From Limnohabitans sp. Rim11 (GTDB taxonomy: Bacteria > Pseudomonadota > Gammaproteobacteria > Burkholderiales > Burkholderiaceae_C), in contig NZ_CXOM01000002.1 of NCBI RefSeq assembly GCF_001269365.1, positions 715,440 to 779,439 on the forward strand: a stretch of DNA of 64,000 bases, given 5' to 3'. Numbering within the stretch: position 1 is the first letter of the stretch; each line of letters starts with the position of its first letter. The translations under genes and the position numbers were made by a program. The notes beneath the pieces were generated by a model. It ran no database searches, had not been told where the DNA came from, and saw only the letters and a list, made by a program, of their open reading frames with translations. Below are positions 17,552-27,046 of the stretch, piece by piece.

Positions 17552-18316
17552 ATGACATTTTTGGCCATCGACGTCGGTAACACCCGCTTGAAGTGGGCGC
17601 TATACGATCGGCCCCACACCCAAGCCAATGTCTTGGCGCAGGGTGCCGAATTTTTAGAAAACATCGAAACCTTGGCCGATGGGCCCTGGGCCAATTTGTC
17701 TGCGCCCGCTCGCATGTTGGGTTGCGTGGTGGCCGGCGACGCCGTCAAGCGGCGCGTCCAAGAACAAATGGAAATCTGGGATGTGACGCCCCAATGGGTG
17801 GTGTCGTCCACCGAAGAAGCGGGCGTGAGCAACGGCTACGATCACCCCACTCGGCTTGGCTCAGACCGTTGGGTGGCCATGGTCGGTGCGCGTCACCGCA
17901 TGTTGGCGCGCGGCATTGAAAAACCTTTGGTCGTCGTCATGGTGGGCACGGCCGTCACGGTGGAAGCCATTGACCAGCATGGCAAATTTTTAGGCGGGCT
18001 GATCTTGCCAGGGCACGGCATCATGCTGCGGGCCTTGGAGTCGGGTACGGCCGGCCTGCATGTGCCAACCGGCGAAGTCAGACCCTTTCCCACCAACACC
18101 AGCGATGCCCTGACCAGTGGCGGTACTTACGCCATTGCTGGCGCTTGCGAGCGCATGGTGCAACATTTAAGAGACCACACCGGCATGGAGCCGCAGTGTG
18201 TGATGACGGGTGGTGCTGGCTGGAAAATGGCGCCCAGTATGGCCATTCAGTTTGAGTTGGTCGACAGCCTCATCTTTGATGGCCTGTTGAAACTAGCTCA
18301 AACCAGATTTGCTTAA
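17552..18316 (+). CDS. coaX: Type III pantothenate kinase
   Basis: CoaX phosphorylates pantothenate in the first committed step of coenzyme A synthesis. The 254-residue protein has the ASKHA-fold PHOSPHATE-1 motif in [14 protein letters not shown], the [10 protein letters not shown] motif, [20 protein letters not shown], and MTGGAGWKM near the end. These exclude the CoaA (type I) and type II forms. It is monocistronic, with a short GC hairpin after the stop. The usual birA neighbour is not present here. Confidence 0.95.
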   Translation: MTFLAIDVGNTRLKWALYDRPHTQANVLAQGAEFLENIETLADGPWANLSAPARMLGCVVAGDAVKRRVQEQMEIWDVTPQWVVSSTEEAGVSNGYDHPTRLGSDRWVAMVGARHRMLARGIEKPLVVVMVGTAVTVEAIDQHGKFLGGLILPGHGIMLRALESGTAGLHVPTGEVRPFPTNTSDALTSGGTYAIAGACERMVQHLRDHTGMEPQCVMTGGAGWKMAPSMAIQFELVDSLIFDGLLKLAQTRFA

Positions 18317-18324
18317 TTGAGACC

Positions 18325-18339
18325 AGGCGCTCAGCGCCT
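18325..18339. terminator. Short GC hairpin after coaX, weak terminator candidate
   Basis: AGGCGC, loop TCA, GCGCCT form a perfect 6-bp stem 9 bases after the coaX stop. No U-run follows (TGCCGCTTTG), so termination is uncertain. Confidence 0.3.
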
Positions 18340-18387
18340 TGCCGCTTTGTAGTCACTCAGCGTTTGAATTTTTAATCGTTTGAACTT

Positions 18388-19053
18388 TTAAGTGTTGGCA
18401 GCTTCATAAGCCTGCGTCAACTGCATCAAATGCGCCCGCTCTGAGGCGTTTTCCAAATACGGTGCCAACAGTAGCAACACGTGCCTTGCCCCTCTAGCCA
18501 ATGCATCGCTTGCGCTCTCGGGCTCCATGGCATGGCGGGGGTTGCGAACATATTCGTAACTGAGCCAATAAGTGACCACCACCGACATGCTGGCCGACAA
18601 GGTGCTGAAAGTATCGGGCTCGTTGCGAATATGGCCTTGCCTTGCCAAGGCCTGCAGCAATTGATTCAGGGATGCAGTTTTGACTTCCAAGATGTGTTTG
18701 AAATTGGTTTCCAAATGCCTGTTCTTGGACAGCAAATCGTTCAGGTCGCGGTACAAAAACCGGTGATCCCAAATGAGTTCAAACAAGGAGTGCAAAAAGA
18801 ACCAGGCGTCTTCCACGTCTTTGACGTCTTGACTGGCGTCTAACAACTTCAGAATGTCTTCTTTGTAGTTGTCAAACAAGTGGCTGACCAATTGGTCTTT
18901 GGCCGGAAAGTGGTAGTACAAATTGCCAGGGCTGATGTTGAGCTCTGACGAAATCAGGGTGGTCGACACATTGGGCTCACCATAGCGGTTGAACAGGTCT
19001 AAAGAGACCGTGGCAATTCGCTCGGCGGTGCGGCGGGGGGCTTTTTTGGCCAT
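18388..19053 (-). CDS. TetR-family regulator next to a phasin (PhaD-like by context)
   Basis: The 221-residue protein has a TetR DNA-binding domain (about 8-55, ERIATVSLDLFNRYG, NVSTTLISSELNISPGNLYY) and a C-terminal domain with ELIWDHRFLYRDLNDLLSKN, a pattern I know from PhaD-type TetR proteins. It begins 9 bases after the stop of the phasin gene on the same strand, so both are probably co-transcribed. A role in polyhydroxyalkanoate granule gene control is inferred from this pairing. The ligand is unknown. Confidence 0.87.
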   Translation of the reverse strand: MAKKAPRRTAERIATVSLDLFNRYGEPNVSTTLISSELNISPGNLYYHFPAKDQLVSHLFDNYKEDILKLLDASQDVKDVEDAWFFLHSLFELIWDHRFLYRDLNDLLSKNRHLETNFKHILEVKTASLNQLLQALARQGHIRNEPDTFSTLSASMSVVVTYWLSYEYVRNPRHAMEPESASDALARGARHVLLLLAPYLENASERAHLMQLTQAYEAANT

Positions 19054-19062
19054 GCAGGCGTC

Positions 19063-19551
19063 TTAAGTTGCAGACTTCTTAGATTTGAGGGGGGCTTTGC
19101 GTGCAGCTTTAGCGGGCGCAGATTTGTGCAGCGCGGCTTCGAGGGCGGCCACTCTGTCTTGTAAATCAGCCACTTCTTGGGCTGTTGGCAAGCCCAAACT
19201 TTTGAGTGCTCGCGCCACCCGGTCTTCAAAGAGGTGTTCCAATCGGTCGACCTTGGCACCCACAGGGGCTACCAAACCAGCGCCCAGTCCTTGCGTCAAT
19301 TGATTGAAATGGGCGGCGGCTTCATTGATTTTTTCTTGGGCAGTGACTTGAGATTGGCGTTGAAAGGCCAGTCCTTTTTCAACCAATGACTCAAAGGCTT
19401 TGCTGCCTTGTTCGCGGGCCTGCGCTTGCGCTTGGGCCATGGCGCCGAGGCCGGCTAGCCAAATGTCTTTGGAGGCGGTGCTGTTGAAAGCGCCTTGCTT
19501 GTTTGAATCGCTTGCGCCTTTGGCGGTCTTTTTAGAGGCAGATGTGGCCAT
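19063..19551 (-). CDS. Phasin-family polyhydroxyalkanoate granule-associated protein (PhaF/PhaI-like)
   Basis: Phasins coat polyhydroxyalkanoate granules. The 162-residue protein has a phasin domain (about 25-145) with IWLAGLGAMAQAQAQARE and GSKAFESLVEKGLAFQRQ, then a coiled-coil segment (EVADLQDRVAALEAALHK) and a short Lys/Ala-rich tail (APAKAARKAPLKSKKSAT) like a reduced version of the DNA-binding tail of PhaF. It is the first gene of a two-gene unit with the TetR regulator and divergent from rfbB. PHA synthase genes are not in the window. Confidence 0.87.
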   Translation of the reverse strand: MATSASKKTAKGASDSNKQGAFNSTASKDIWLAGLGAMAQAQAQAREQGSKAFESLVEKGLAFQRQSQVTAQEKINEAAAHFNQLTQGLGAGLVAPVGAKVDRLEHLFEDRVARALKSLGLPTAQEVADLQDRVAALEAALHKSAPAKAARKAPLKSKKSAT

Positions 19552-19652
19552 GGAAACTCCGTACTTCTTGGGGTGGATCCTAGAGTGATCAACTTTAACC
19601 GCAGTCGATCACCCTGCCAAGCTTATAAAATGTCGTTTTAGAAAGAATCAAC

Positions 19653-20714
19653 ATGACTGTGCTGATTACTGGCGGTGCAGGCTTCATCGGTGCCAACTTT
19701 GTGTTGGACTGGGTGGCCCACACGGCTGAAAAAATTGTGAACCTCGACAAGTTGACCTATGCCGGCAACTTGGAGTCATTGGCTTCACTGAACAACAATC
19801 CTCAGCATGTATTTGTTCAGGGCGACATTGGCGATTCTGAGTTGCTGCCCAAATTGTTGGCAGAGCACCAGCCCCGTGCCGTGTTGAACTTTGCGGCAGA
19901 AAGCCATGTTGACCGTTCCATTCATGGCCCCGGCGACTTCATTGAGACCAACATTGTGGGCACCTTCCGTTTGTTGGAATCGGTCCGCGGCTACTGGCAA
20001 AGTATGGGTGCCGATGGCCAGAGAAGCTTTCGCTTTTTGCATGTGTCCACCGATGAGGTGTACGGCAGCCTGACGCCCCAAGACCCCGCTTTCACAGAAC
20101 AACACCAGTACGAGCCCAACAGCCCCTACAGCGCCAGTAAGGCGGCCAGCGATCACTTGGTGCGCGCATGGCACCATACCTATGGCCTGCCTGTGTTGAC
20201 CACCAATTGCAGCAACAACTACGGCCCACTGCACTTTCCCGAGAAGCTCATTCCGCTCATGATTGTGAATGCCTTGGCTGGCAAGCCGCTGCCCGTGTAT
20301 GGTGACGGCATGCAGGTGCGTGATTGGCTGTATGTCAAAGACCACTGCAGTGCCATTCGCCGAGTGCTAGAGGGCGGCCGTTTGGGCGAAACCTACAACG
20401 TGGGCGGCTGGAACGAGAAGCCCAACATCGAGATTGTCAATACAGTTTGCGCCTTGTTGGACGAATTGCGCCCCCGCTCAGACGGTCAAAGTTATGCCAC
20501 TCAAATCACATACGTGAAAGATCGTCCTGGCCACGATCGGCGCTATGCCATCGATGCGCGCAAGCTAGAAAAAGAACTGGGTTGGAAGCCTGCAGAAACG
20601 TTTGAAACGGGTATTCGCAAAACAGTGGCTTGGTATTTGGATAACACAGAATGGGTGGCGCACGTGCAAAGTGGTGCCTACCGTGACTGGGTAACCAAGC
20701 AATACAAGGCCTAA
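19653..20714 (+). CDS. rfbB: dTDP-glucose 4,6-dehydratase
   Basis: RmlB/RfbB converts dTDP-D-glucose to dTDP-4-keto-6-deoxy-D-glucose, the second step to dTDP-L-rhamnose. The 353-residue extended SDR has the NAD site [10 protein letters not shown], the substrate motif [10 protein letters not shown], and the catalytic [12 protein letters not shown] with NCSNNYGP after it. A TATAAA element lies about 23 bases before the ATG. rfbD follows after 7 bases, so the two form an operon. rfbA and rfbC, the other two steps, are not adjacent, which is unusual for a complete rml cluster. Product: activated sugar for O-antigen or capsule. Confidence 0.96.
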   Translation: MTVLITGGAGFIGANFVLDWVAHTAEKIVNLDKLTYAGNLESLASLNNNPQHVFVQGDIGDSELLPKLLAEHQPRAVLNFAAESHVDRSIHGPGDFIETNIVGTFRLLESVRGYWQSMGADGQRSFRFLHVSTDEVYGSLTPQDPAFTEQHQYEPNSPYSASKAASDHLVRAWHHTYGLPVLTTNCSNNYGPLHFPEKLIPLMIVNALAGKPLPVYGDGMQVRDWLYVKDHCSAIRRVLEGGRLGETYNVGGWNEKPNIEIVNTVCALLDELRPRSDGQSYATQITYVKDRPGHDRRYAIDARKLEKELGWKPAETFETGIRKTVAWYLDNTEWVAHVQSGAYRDWVTKQYKA

Positions 20715-20721
20715 GCCACCG

Positions 20722-21603
20722 ATGAAAATTTTATTGCTCGGCAAGAATGGCCAAGTGGGTTGGGAGCTGCAGCGCAGCTTGGCGCCCTTGGGTGAAGTGC
20801 TGGCGCTGGACAGAAGCAGCACCACGCATTGCGGCGACCTGAGCAATTTGGAGGGCTTGGCCGAAACCGTTCGAGTTTTCAGACCGCAAGTGGTGGTCAA
20901 TGCCGCAGCCTACACCGCAGTCGACAAAGCCGAGTCCGATTCAAGTACTGCGCATTTGGTCAATGCCTTGGCGCCCGAGGTTTTGTCTCGCGCTTGTGCT
21001 GCCCTGGATGCGTTGTTGGTTCACTATTCAACAGACTATGTGTTTGATGGCAGCGGCCAAAAGCCATGGCTTGAAACCGATGCCACAGGTCCCCTTAATG
21101 TGTACGGCCACAGCAAATTGGCGGGCGAGCAGGGCATTGCCAAGCAAGGCGCCAAGCACGTCATTTTTAGAACCAGTTGGGTGTATGGCACTGAAGGTGG
21201 CAACTTTGCCAAGACCATGTTGCGCTTGGCTCAAGAGCGCGACAAGATGGCCGTCATCAACGACCAATTCGGCGCACCCACGGGCGCCGCTTTGCTGGCC
21301 GACATCACGGCTATGTGTTTGCAACAGCCGCAAGCGCTGTCTGGCATCTATCACTTGGCCGCGGCGGGTGAAACCACGTGGCATGCGTATGCAGAATATG
21401 TCTTGCAAACTGCCAAGCGACTGAAGCCCGAAATGGCGTACAAAGTGAAAGAAGTGGCCGCTGTGCCGACTTCGGAGTTTCCGACGCCAGCGCAACGCCC
21501 CCTGAACTCCCGCCTCAATTGCAGCAAGCTGCAAAACGACCTTCAGTGTCAATTGCCAGACTGGCAAAAAGGCGTCGATGCCATGCTGTCAAAAATTTTG
21601 TGA
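20722..21603 (+). CDS. rfbD: dTDP-4-dehydrorhamnose reductase
   Basis: RmlD/RfbD makes dTDP-L-rhamnose from dTDP-4-keto-L-rhamnose with NADPH. The 293-residue protein has the nucleotide-binding start MKILLLGKNGQVGWELQRS, the STDYVFDGSG motif, the catalytic YGHSKLAGE, and FRTSWVYGTEGGNF. It directly follows rfbB. The substrate requires RmlC epimerase, which must be encoded elsewhere. No odd feature was seen. Confidence 0.95.
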   Translation: MKILLLGKNGQVGWELQRSLAPLGEVLALDRSSTTHCGDLSNLEGLAETVRVFRPQVVVNAAAYTAVDKAESDSSTAHLVNALAPEVLSRACAALDALLVHYSTDYVFDGSGQKPWLETDATGPLNVYGHSKLAGEQGIAKQGAKHVIFRTSWVYGTEGGNFAKTMLRLAQERDKMAVINDQFGAPTGAALLADITAMCLQQPQALSGIYHLAAAGETTWHAYAEYVLQTAKRLKPEMAYKVKEVAAVPTSEFPTPAQRPLNSRLNCSKLQNDLQCQLPDWQKGVDAMLSKIL

Positions 21604-21708
21604 ACTTGTTCGCTTGAAGGGGCCCAAAAGCCTCAAAAGTGTTCACAATACGGCTCTGACAGCCCTCTATCACATGAGCAAGTACTGACTTGCATGTTTT
21701 TACTTTAA

Positions 21709-22617
<909 letters not shown>

Positions 22618-22631
22618 GCAGGAACAGCACC

Positions 22632-23270
22632 ATGACCACAGAGACAAGCCACGAAGACAACTTGCCCGACAACGAAGAGGCTGGCGCTGCCCCCACACGC
22701 AAGCGCCCCAAGCCCGGCGAGCGTCGCTTACAAATTTTGCAAACTTTGGCCGGCATGCTGGAGCAGCCTGGCGCCGAGCGCATCACCACGGCTGCTTTGT
22801 CATCCAAGTTGGGTGTGAGTGAAGCCGCTCTGTACCGCCACTTTGCCAGCAAGGCGCAAATGTTTGAAGGCCTGATCGATTTTGTCGAGCAGTCGGTGTT
22901 TGCGTTTGTGCGTCAAATTGCCGATCGCGAACCCGCAGGCCCTGCCCAAGTTGCTCGCACTGTGGCGCTTATTTTGCAATTTGCAGAGAAGAACCCGGGC
23001 ATGGCGCGAGTGATGACAGGTGATGCTCTGGTGTTTGAAAACGAGCGTTTGCAAGAGCGTATGAATTTGTTGTTTGACAAACTCGAGAGCGCATTCAAAC
23101 AGTCATTGCGCGAGGGCGGCCCTCAAAGCGACACGCCTACTGTGGATGCCCAAGTGACCGCTTCTTTGTTGGTGGCCTTCATGATGGGCCGCATGCAGCG
23201 TTTTGCACGCTCTGGCTTTAAGCGTTTGCCGTCTGAGAATTTGCAGGCTTCGTTGGCACGCATCTTGTAA
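22632..23270 (+). CDS. slmA: Nucleoid occlusion factor SlmA (TetR fold)
   Basis: SlmA binds specific chromosomal sites and blocks FtsZ assembly over the nucleoid. The 212-residue protein has a disordered N-terminus, then a TetR helix-turn-helix (RRLQILQTLAGMLEQ, then GAERITTAALSSKLGVSEAA, LYRHFASKAQMFEGLI) and a C-terminal all-helical domain with ERLQERMNLLFDKLES. FASKAQMFEGLIDFVE matches SlmA/Ttk and separates it from ligand-sensing TetR repressors. The argB-slmA neighbourhood is seen in other Burkholderiales. A strong bidirectional terminator follows. Confidence 0.92.
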   Translation: MTTETSHEDNLPDNEEAGAAPTRKRPKPGERRLQILQTLAGMLEQPGAERITTAALSSKLGVSEAALYRHFASKAQMFEGLIDFVEQSVFAFVRQIADREPAGPAQVARTVALILQFAEKNPGMARVMTGDALVFENERLQERMNLLFDKLESAFKQSLREGGPQSDTPTVDAQVTASLLVAFMMGRMQRFARSGFKRLPSENLQASLARIL

Positions 23271-23285
23271 ACCCAAGCGATCAAG

Positions 23286-23313
23286 AAAAAAGGCACCGCA
23301 AGGTGCCTTTTTT
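23286..23313. terminator. Bidirectional intrinsic terminator between slmA and manD
   Basis: GGCACC, loop GCAA, GGTGCC flanked by A5-6 on the left and T6 on the right forms a symmetric hairpin that can end both the slmA message (plus) and the sugar-acid operon (minus), whose last stop is at 23333. Confidence 0.87.
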
Positions 23314-23332
23314 GTGCCGGGCATTGTTTGAA

Positions 23333-24544
23333 TTACCAACTCCATAAAGTGCCGTCGTGCTGTAAGCGGTTCACTGGCAAATAGGCGCGCTGGTATGGAT
23401 ACTTGGAGGCCAGTTTTTCATCAATGTCCACGCCGTGGCCAGGTGACTCCCCGCAATACAGCATGCCTTTTTCAAAGCGCCAATCGTGTGGAAAAACCGA
23501 CAGCATTTCTTCGCTGTGCGCCATGTGTTCTTGAATGCCAAAGTTGGGCACCCACGTATCAAAATGCAATGCAGCCCCCATACAAACCGGCGACATGTCG
23601 GTAGCGCCGTGGCAACCAGTGCGCACTTGGTACAAGCTGGCCAAATTGGCAATGACGCGCAGATGCGTTATGCCGCCCGCGTGCGTCACAGTGGTGCGGA
23701 TGTAATCAATCAGTTGTTGTTCGATCAAATCTTTGCAGTCCCACACCGTGTTGAAAATCTCGCCCACAGCCAAGGGGGTGGTGGTGTGATGACGAATGAG
23801 CTTGAAGGCTTCTTGGTTCTCGGCGGGCGTGGGGTCTTCTAACCAGAACAAGTGGAAGGGCTCCAGTTCTTTGCCCAAGCGACCCGCCTCAATGGGCGTG
23901 AGGCGGTGGTGTGCATCGTGCAATAAATGCGTATCGGGACCAACAGCTTCGCGCACCGCTTGAAACAAGCCAGGTGTGTGACGCAAATACTTTTCGGTGC
24001 TCCAGTCGTGCTCGCCTGGCAAGGGGCCGTCGGCAGGTTCGTACATGCGGCCATTGCCACTCACGCCATAAACTTTGTTCAGGCCCGGAATGCCGCTTTG
24101 CGCGCGAATGGCCAAGTAGCCCATCTCTTTGTGACGCAACACTTCGTCCACGGTTTCTGCCGTGTCGCGACCGGTGGCGTGGGCATATGACATGATGCCG
24201 GTACGACTTCGGCCGCCTAGCAATTGGTAAAGTGGTTGGCCTGCAATTTTGGCTTTGATGTCCCACAACGCGGTGTCTACTGCGGCGATGGCCGTCATCG
24301 TCACAGGGCCTCTGCGCCAGTACGCACCTTTGTAGAGGTACTGCCAGATGTCTTCAATTTGTTGTGGATCTCGGCCAATCAAACAAGGAATGACGTGTTC
24401 TTCCAAGTAACTGACCACCGACAATTCGCGGCCATTGAGGGTGGCATCGCCAATGCCAGTCAGGCCTTCATCGGTCTCAATTTTGAGCGTGACGAAATTG
24501 CGGCCAGGGCAGCAAACGATGATGCGGGCAGCGGTGATTTTCAT
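23333..24544 (-). CDS. manD: D-mannonate dehydratase (enolase superfamily, ManD type)
   Basis: ManD dehydrates D-mannonate to 2-keto-3-deoxy-D-gluconate (KDG). From the ATG at 24544 the protein has 403 residues. Family features are the start [20 protein letters not shown], the TIM-barrel substrate segment with [16 protein letters not shown], the Mg ligands around [25 protein letters not shown] and [14 protein letters not shown], and the C-terminal [13 protein letters not shown]. The long frame upstream to 24688 overlaps uxuB and is rejected. It is the last gene of the operon, after fructuronate reductase, which supplies its substrate. Some homologues act on gluconate or are inactive, so substrate is inferred from context. 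Confidence 0.88.
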   Translation of the reverse strand: MKITAARIIVCCPGRNFVTLKIETDEGLTGIGDATLNGRELSVVSYLEEHVIPCLIGRDPQQIEDIWQYLYKGAYWRRGPVTMTAIAAVDTALWDIKAKIAGQPLYQLLGGRSRTGIMSYAHATGRDTAETVDEVLRHKEMGYLAIRAQSGIPGLNKVYGVSGNGRMYEPADGPLPGEHDWSTEKYLRHTPGLFQAVREAVGPDTHLLHDAHHRLTPIEAGRLGKELEPFHLFWLEDPTPAENQEAFKLIRHHTTTPLAVGEIFNTVWDCKDLIEQQLIDYIRTTVTHAGGITHLRVIANLASLYQVRTGCHGATDMSPVCMGAALHFDTWVPNFGIQEHMAHSEEMLSVFPHDWRFEKGMLYCGESPGHGVDIDEKLASKYPYQRAYLPVNRLQHDGTLWSW

Positions 24545-24567
24545 GGTTTCGAGATTTAAAAATGTGC

Positions 24568-25980
24568 TTAAGCGTCTAAGGTGATGGCAAATTTCAAGGT
24601 TGCATCCACGCCTTGGTGAATCACTTGATCGTGCCAATACGCCACGCGTTCGGCCCACACTGTGTTGTGCGGCAACTCCGTGCCCCATAAATCTTCTCGG
24701 GACAACAAAGTTTTTAAACTACCTTCTACATCTGACACTTGGTTTTTGCCAAGGGCCAACAAGCTCTCTGCTTGCGGGTCGTTCAAGGTGTAGGCATGGC
24801 CTTGTTCATCGACTGCCAAGGTATAGCGCAGAAAGATGGCTGCAGCCAAAGCATGGTGCTCAAACGATTGCCCCTTGGCTATCTGACCCAAGATAGAAGG
24901 CGGCCAGCGCTGTGGTATTTTTTGGGAACTGTCAGTGGCAATTTGATGCACGCTGTGTTTCAAGTATGGATTGCCAAATCGTTGAATGAGTGCATCGCGG
25001 TAATTGGCCCAATCGGCACGGCTTAAATGCGGCGACACTTCGCGGCTCATGAGTCGGTAGACAAACTCACGGATGTGATCTGCCCCAATGCAGGTGGCAA
25101 TGTACGGACGGCCCGTGATGGCGCCCATCAAGGCCATGGCAGAGTGGCTGCCATTGAGCATGCGCAACTTGGCTTCTTCGTAACTGTGCACATCGGGGGT
25201 GACGCGCACGCCGCATTTGGCCAGCAATGCGGCGTCGGCCGGGTCGACAAATTTGTCTTCAATGACCCATTCCCAAAATGTTTCGGTGCTCAGGGCGCAA
25301 TCGTCTTCCAAACCTAGCGCAGCTTTGGCTGCATCGACCACTTCGGCAGTGGCTGCTGGCACGATGCGATCGACCATGCTGCATGGGAAGGCGCAATGAG
25401 CGTCCATCCACTGCATCAGCGATGCATCTTGCGCTGTGGCTGTGGCATGAATCAAGGCTTGTAGTTTGTGACCGTTGCCTTGTAGGTTGTCGCATGAAGC
25501 CACGGTGAGGCCTGCCAGGCCAGCCGCGTGGCGCAAACGCAAGCCGTCAATCAAGAGTTGCGCCAGCGCAGGCGTGTAGCCTTTTTCAGTGACGGTGAGG
25601 GTGATCCAACGCGTGCTTGGTGCCGCAATGGCATCCAAAACGCTGTGTCTTTCTGTGGTGGCCACGCTGGTTTGCCACAGTGCACCAGGCACTTGCCATT
25701 CAACACCTGTAGCACCTGCAATGCGCACCGAGTACAAACCGTCCTGCGCACGCAGTTTATTGACCAAGCCAGGTTGGGTCATACCGACGCCATGGATTCC
25801 CCAACGTGAATCGCCTTCACGCAGAAGTTGGTCGAACACCATGGCTTGGTGTGCGCGGTGAAACGCGCCTAAGCCCAAATGCAACACGCCTGTTTCTGTG
25901 GGCTTGGGTGTGTAGCCTGGTGTTTTGACCGACGCAGAAACTTGAGAGAGCGTGGTGCGCGAGAGCTTTTTTTCAGACAT
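24568..25980 (-). CDS. uxuB: Fructuronate reductase / mannitol dehydrogenase-family oxidoreductase (UxuB-like)
   Basis: This polyol-specific long-chain dehydrogenase reduces D-fructuronate to D-mannonate with NADH in glucuronate breakdown. The 470-residue protein has the Rossmann start [20 protein letters not shown] and the family segments [10 protein letters not shown] and [18 protein letters not shown], in which the catalytic Lys and Asn-His lie. The start overlaps the preceding Ldh2-family gene by 8 bases and it is followed by manD after 23 bases, so reductase and dehydratase form consecutive steps. Tagaturonate reductase (UxaB) or mannitol dehydrogenase activity cannot be excluded, but the neighbouring ManD argues for fructuronate. 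Confidence 0.87.
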   Translation of the reverse strand: MSEKKLSRTTLSQVSASVKTPGYTPKPTETGVLHLGLGAFHRAHQAMVFDQLLREGDSRWGIHGVGMTQPGLVNKLRAQDGLYSVRIAGATGVEWQVPGALWQTSVATTERHSVLDAIAAPSTRWITLTVTEKGYTPALAQLLIDGLRLRHAAGLAGLTVASCDNLQGNGHKLQALIHATATAQDASLMQWMDAHCAFPCSMVDRIVPAATAEVVDAAKAALGLEDDCALSTETFWEWVIEDKFVDPADAALLAKCGVRVTPDVHSYEEAKLRMLNGSHSAMALMGAITGRPYIATCIGADHIREFVYRLMSREVSPHLSRADWANYRDALIQRFGNPYLKHSVHQIATDSSQKIPQRWPPSILGQIAKGQSFEHHALAAAIFLRYTLAVDEQGHAYTLNDPQAESLLALGKNQVSDVEGSLKTLLSREDLWGTELPHNTVWAERVAYWHDQVIHQGVDATLKFAITLDA

Positions 25981-27031
25981 GTCGGCTTTTCAGTTTGGCT
26001 TCAGAGTTTTGAATCTCAGCCCAAGTGGCATCGTCAATCCAAATGCCGTTTTGCTCCCGATCAGCACGCGCTTTGCGTTCAGGCTCACCGGCCATCAGCA
26101 CGCCATCGCTGCCCGGTGCATCGGGGCTTTGGCGCAGCCAATCTTCAAAGGCCAAGGCTTCTTTTTCAAAACTGTCTTGAGTACCTAAACGCACGGGGTC
26201 GATGATCATCGTCAGCATGCCGTTCAGCACAGCACGTTGGTCGTCAGCCTCACGGTGCCATGTGCCACTGCCCGTCAGGGCGCCACCCAACAATTCACAG
26301 GCCATGGCCATGCCAAAGCCTTTGTGCTCACCAAAGGTCATCAGCGCGCCAAAAAAGCCATTGGATTGCGGCACCACCACCACACCAGGGTTGTTGGTGG
26401 GGTGGCCTTTTTCGTCGATCAAATATCCGTCGGGTACGGTCTCGCCTTTGTTGTGCGCGACACGCATCTTGCCTTGCGCTACGCGGCTGGTGGCAAAGTC
26501 GAGCACGAAGGGTTTGCGGTTGCCCATGGGCACACCAATGCAGCAGGGGTTGGTGCCAAAGCGGCCATCGCCACCGCCAAAGGGTGCTACCACAGGGCGT
26601 GACAACACATTGACAAAATGCACAGACACCAAACCTTGCGCTACGGCCATTTCGGCAAAGTGACCAATGCGGCCTAGGTGATGCGATCGGCTAAGTGCCA
26701 CTGTGCAGACGCCATATTGCTTGGCGCGTTCAATGCCCATTTGCATGGCTTGCACACCAGTGATTTGCCCATAACCGCGTTGACCATCTAGGTTCAAAAG
26801 TGGCCCTGTGTCGAGCACCACTTTGACGCCCGTGTTGGGGTTCAGGCCGCCTTCCAAAACGGCATCGACATAGCGCGGCACCATGCCCACACCATGCGAG
26901 TCGTGGCCACTCAAATTGGCCATGACCAAGTTGGCGGCTACCTGTTCGGCTTCAGTAGCTTGGCTGCCAGCCATTTGAATGATGCTGGCAATTTGTGATT
27001 GCAGTTGGGCTGCAGGAATGCATTGACTCAT
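25973..27031 (-). CDS. Ldh2-family (malate/L-sulfolactate/2,3-diketogulonate type) NAD(P)H-dependent oxidoreductase
   Basis: The 352-residue protein belongs to the Ldh2/MDH2 family, which lacks a classical Rossmann fold. Visible motifs are the catalytic-His region LSGHDSHGVGMVPRYVDA, ALSRSHHLGRIGHFAEMA, RFGTNPCCIGVP and GEHKGFGMAMACELLGGAL. Family members oxidise or reduce 2-oxo acids, including malate, lactate, ureidoglycolate, 2,3-diketo-L-gulonate and imino acids. It lies between altronate dehydratase and fructuronate reductase, overlapping the latter by 8 bases, so a sugar-acid-derived keto acid is likely. Which one cannot be read from the sequence. Confidence 0.9.
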   Translation of the reverse strand: MSQCIPAAQLQSQIASIIQMAGSQATEAEQVAANLVMANLSGHDSHGVGMVPRYVDAVLEGGLNPNTGVKVVLDTGPLLNLDGQRGYGQITGVQAMQMGIERAKQYGVCTVALSRSHHLGRIGHFAEMAVAQGLVSVHFVNVLSRPVVAPFGGGDGRFGTNPCCIGVPMGNRKPFVLDFATSRVAQGKMRVAHNKGETVPDGYLIDEKGHPTNNPGVVVVPQSNGFFGALMTFGEHKGFGMAMACELLGGALTGSGTWHREADDQRAVLNGMLTMIIDPVRLGTQDSFEKEALAFEDWLRQSPDAPGSDGVLMAGEPERKARADREQNGIWIDDATWAEIQNSEAKLKSRHV

Positions 27032-27046
27032 CGTATTTCTTTCAAA

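Noticed and set aside
19585..19612. GTGATC...GATCAC inverted repeat between the phasin and rfbB
   Set aside because: Arms are only 6 bp with a 16-base spacer and no clear promoter relation; could be chance.
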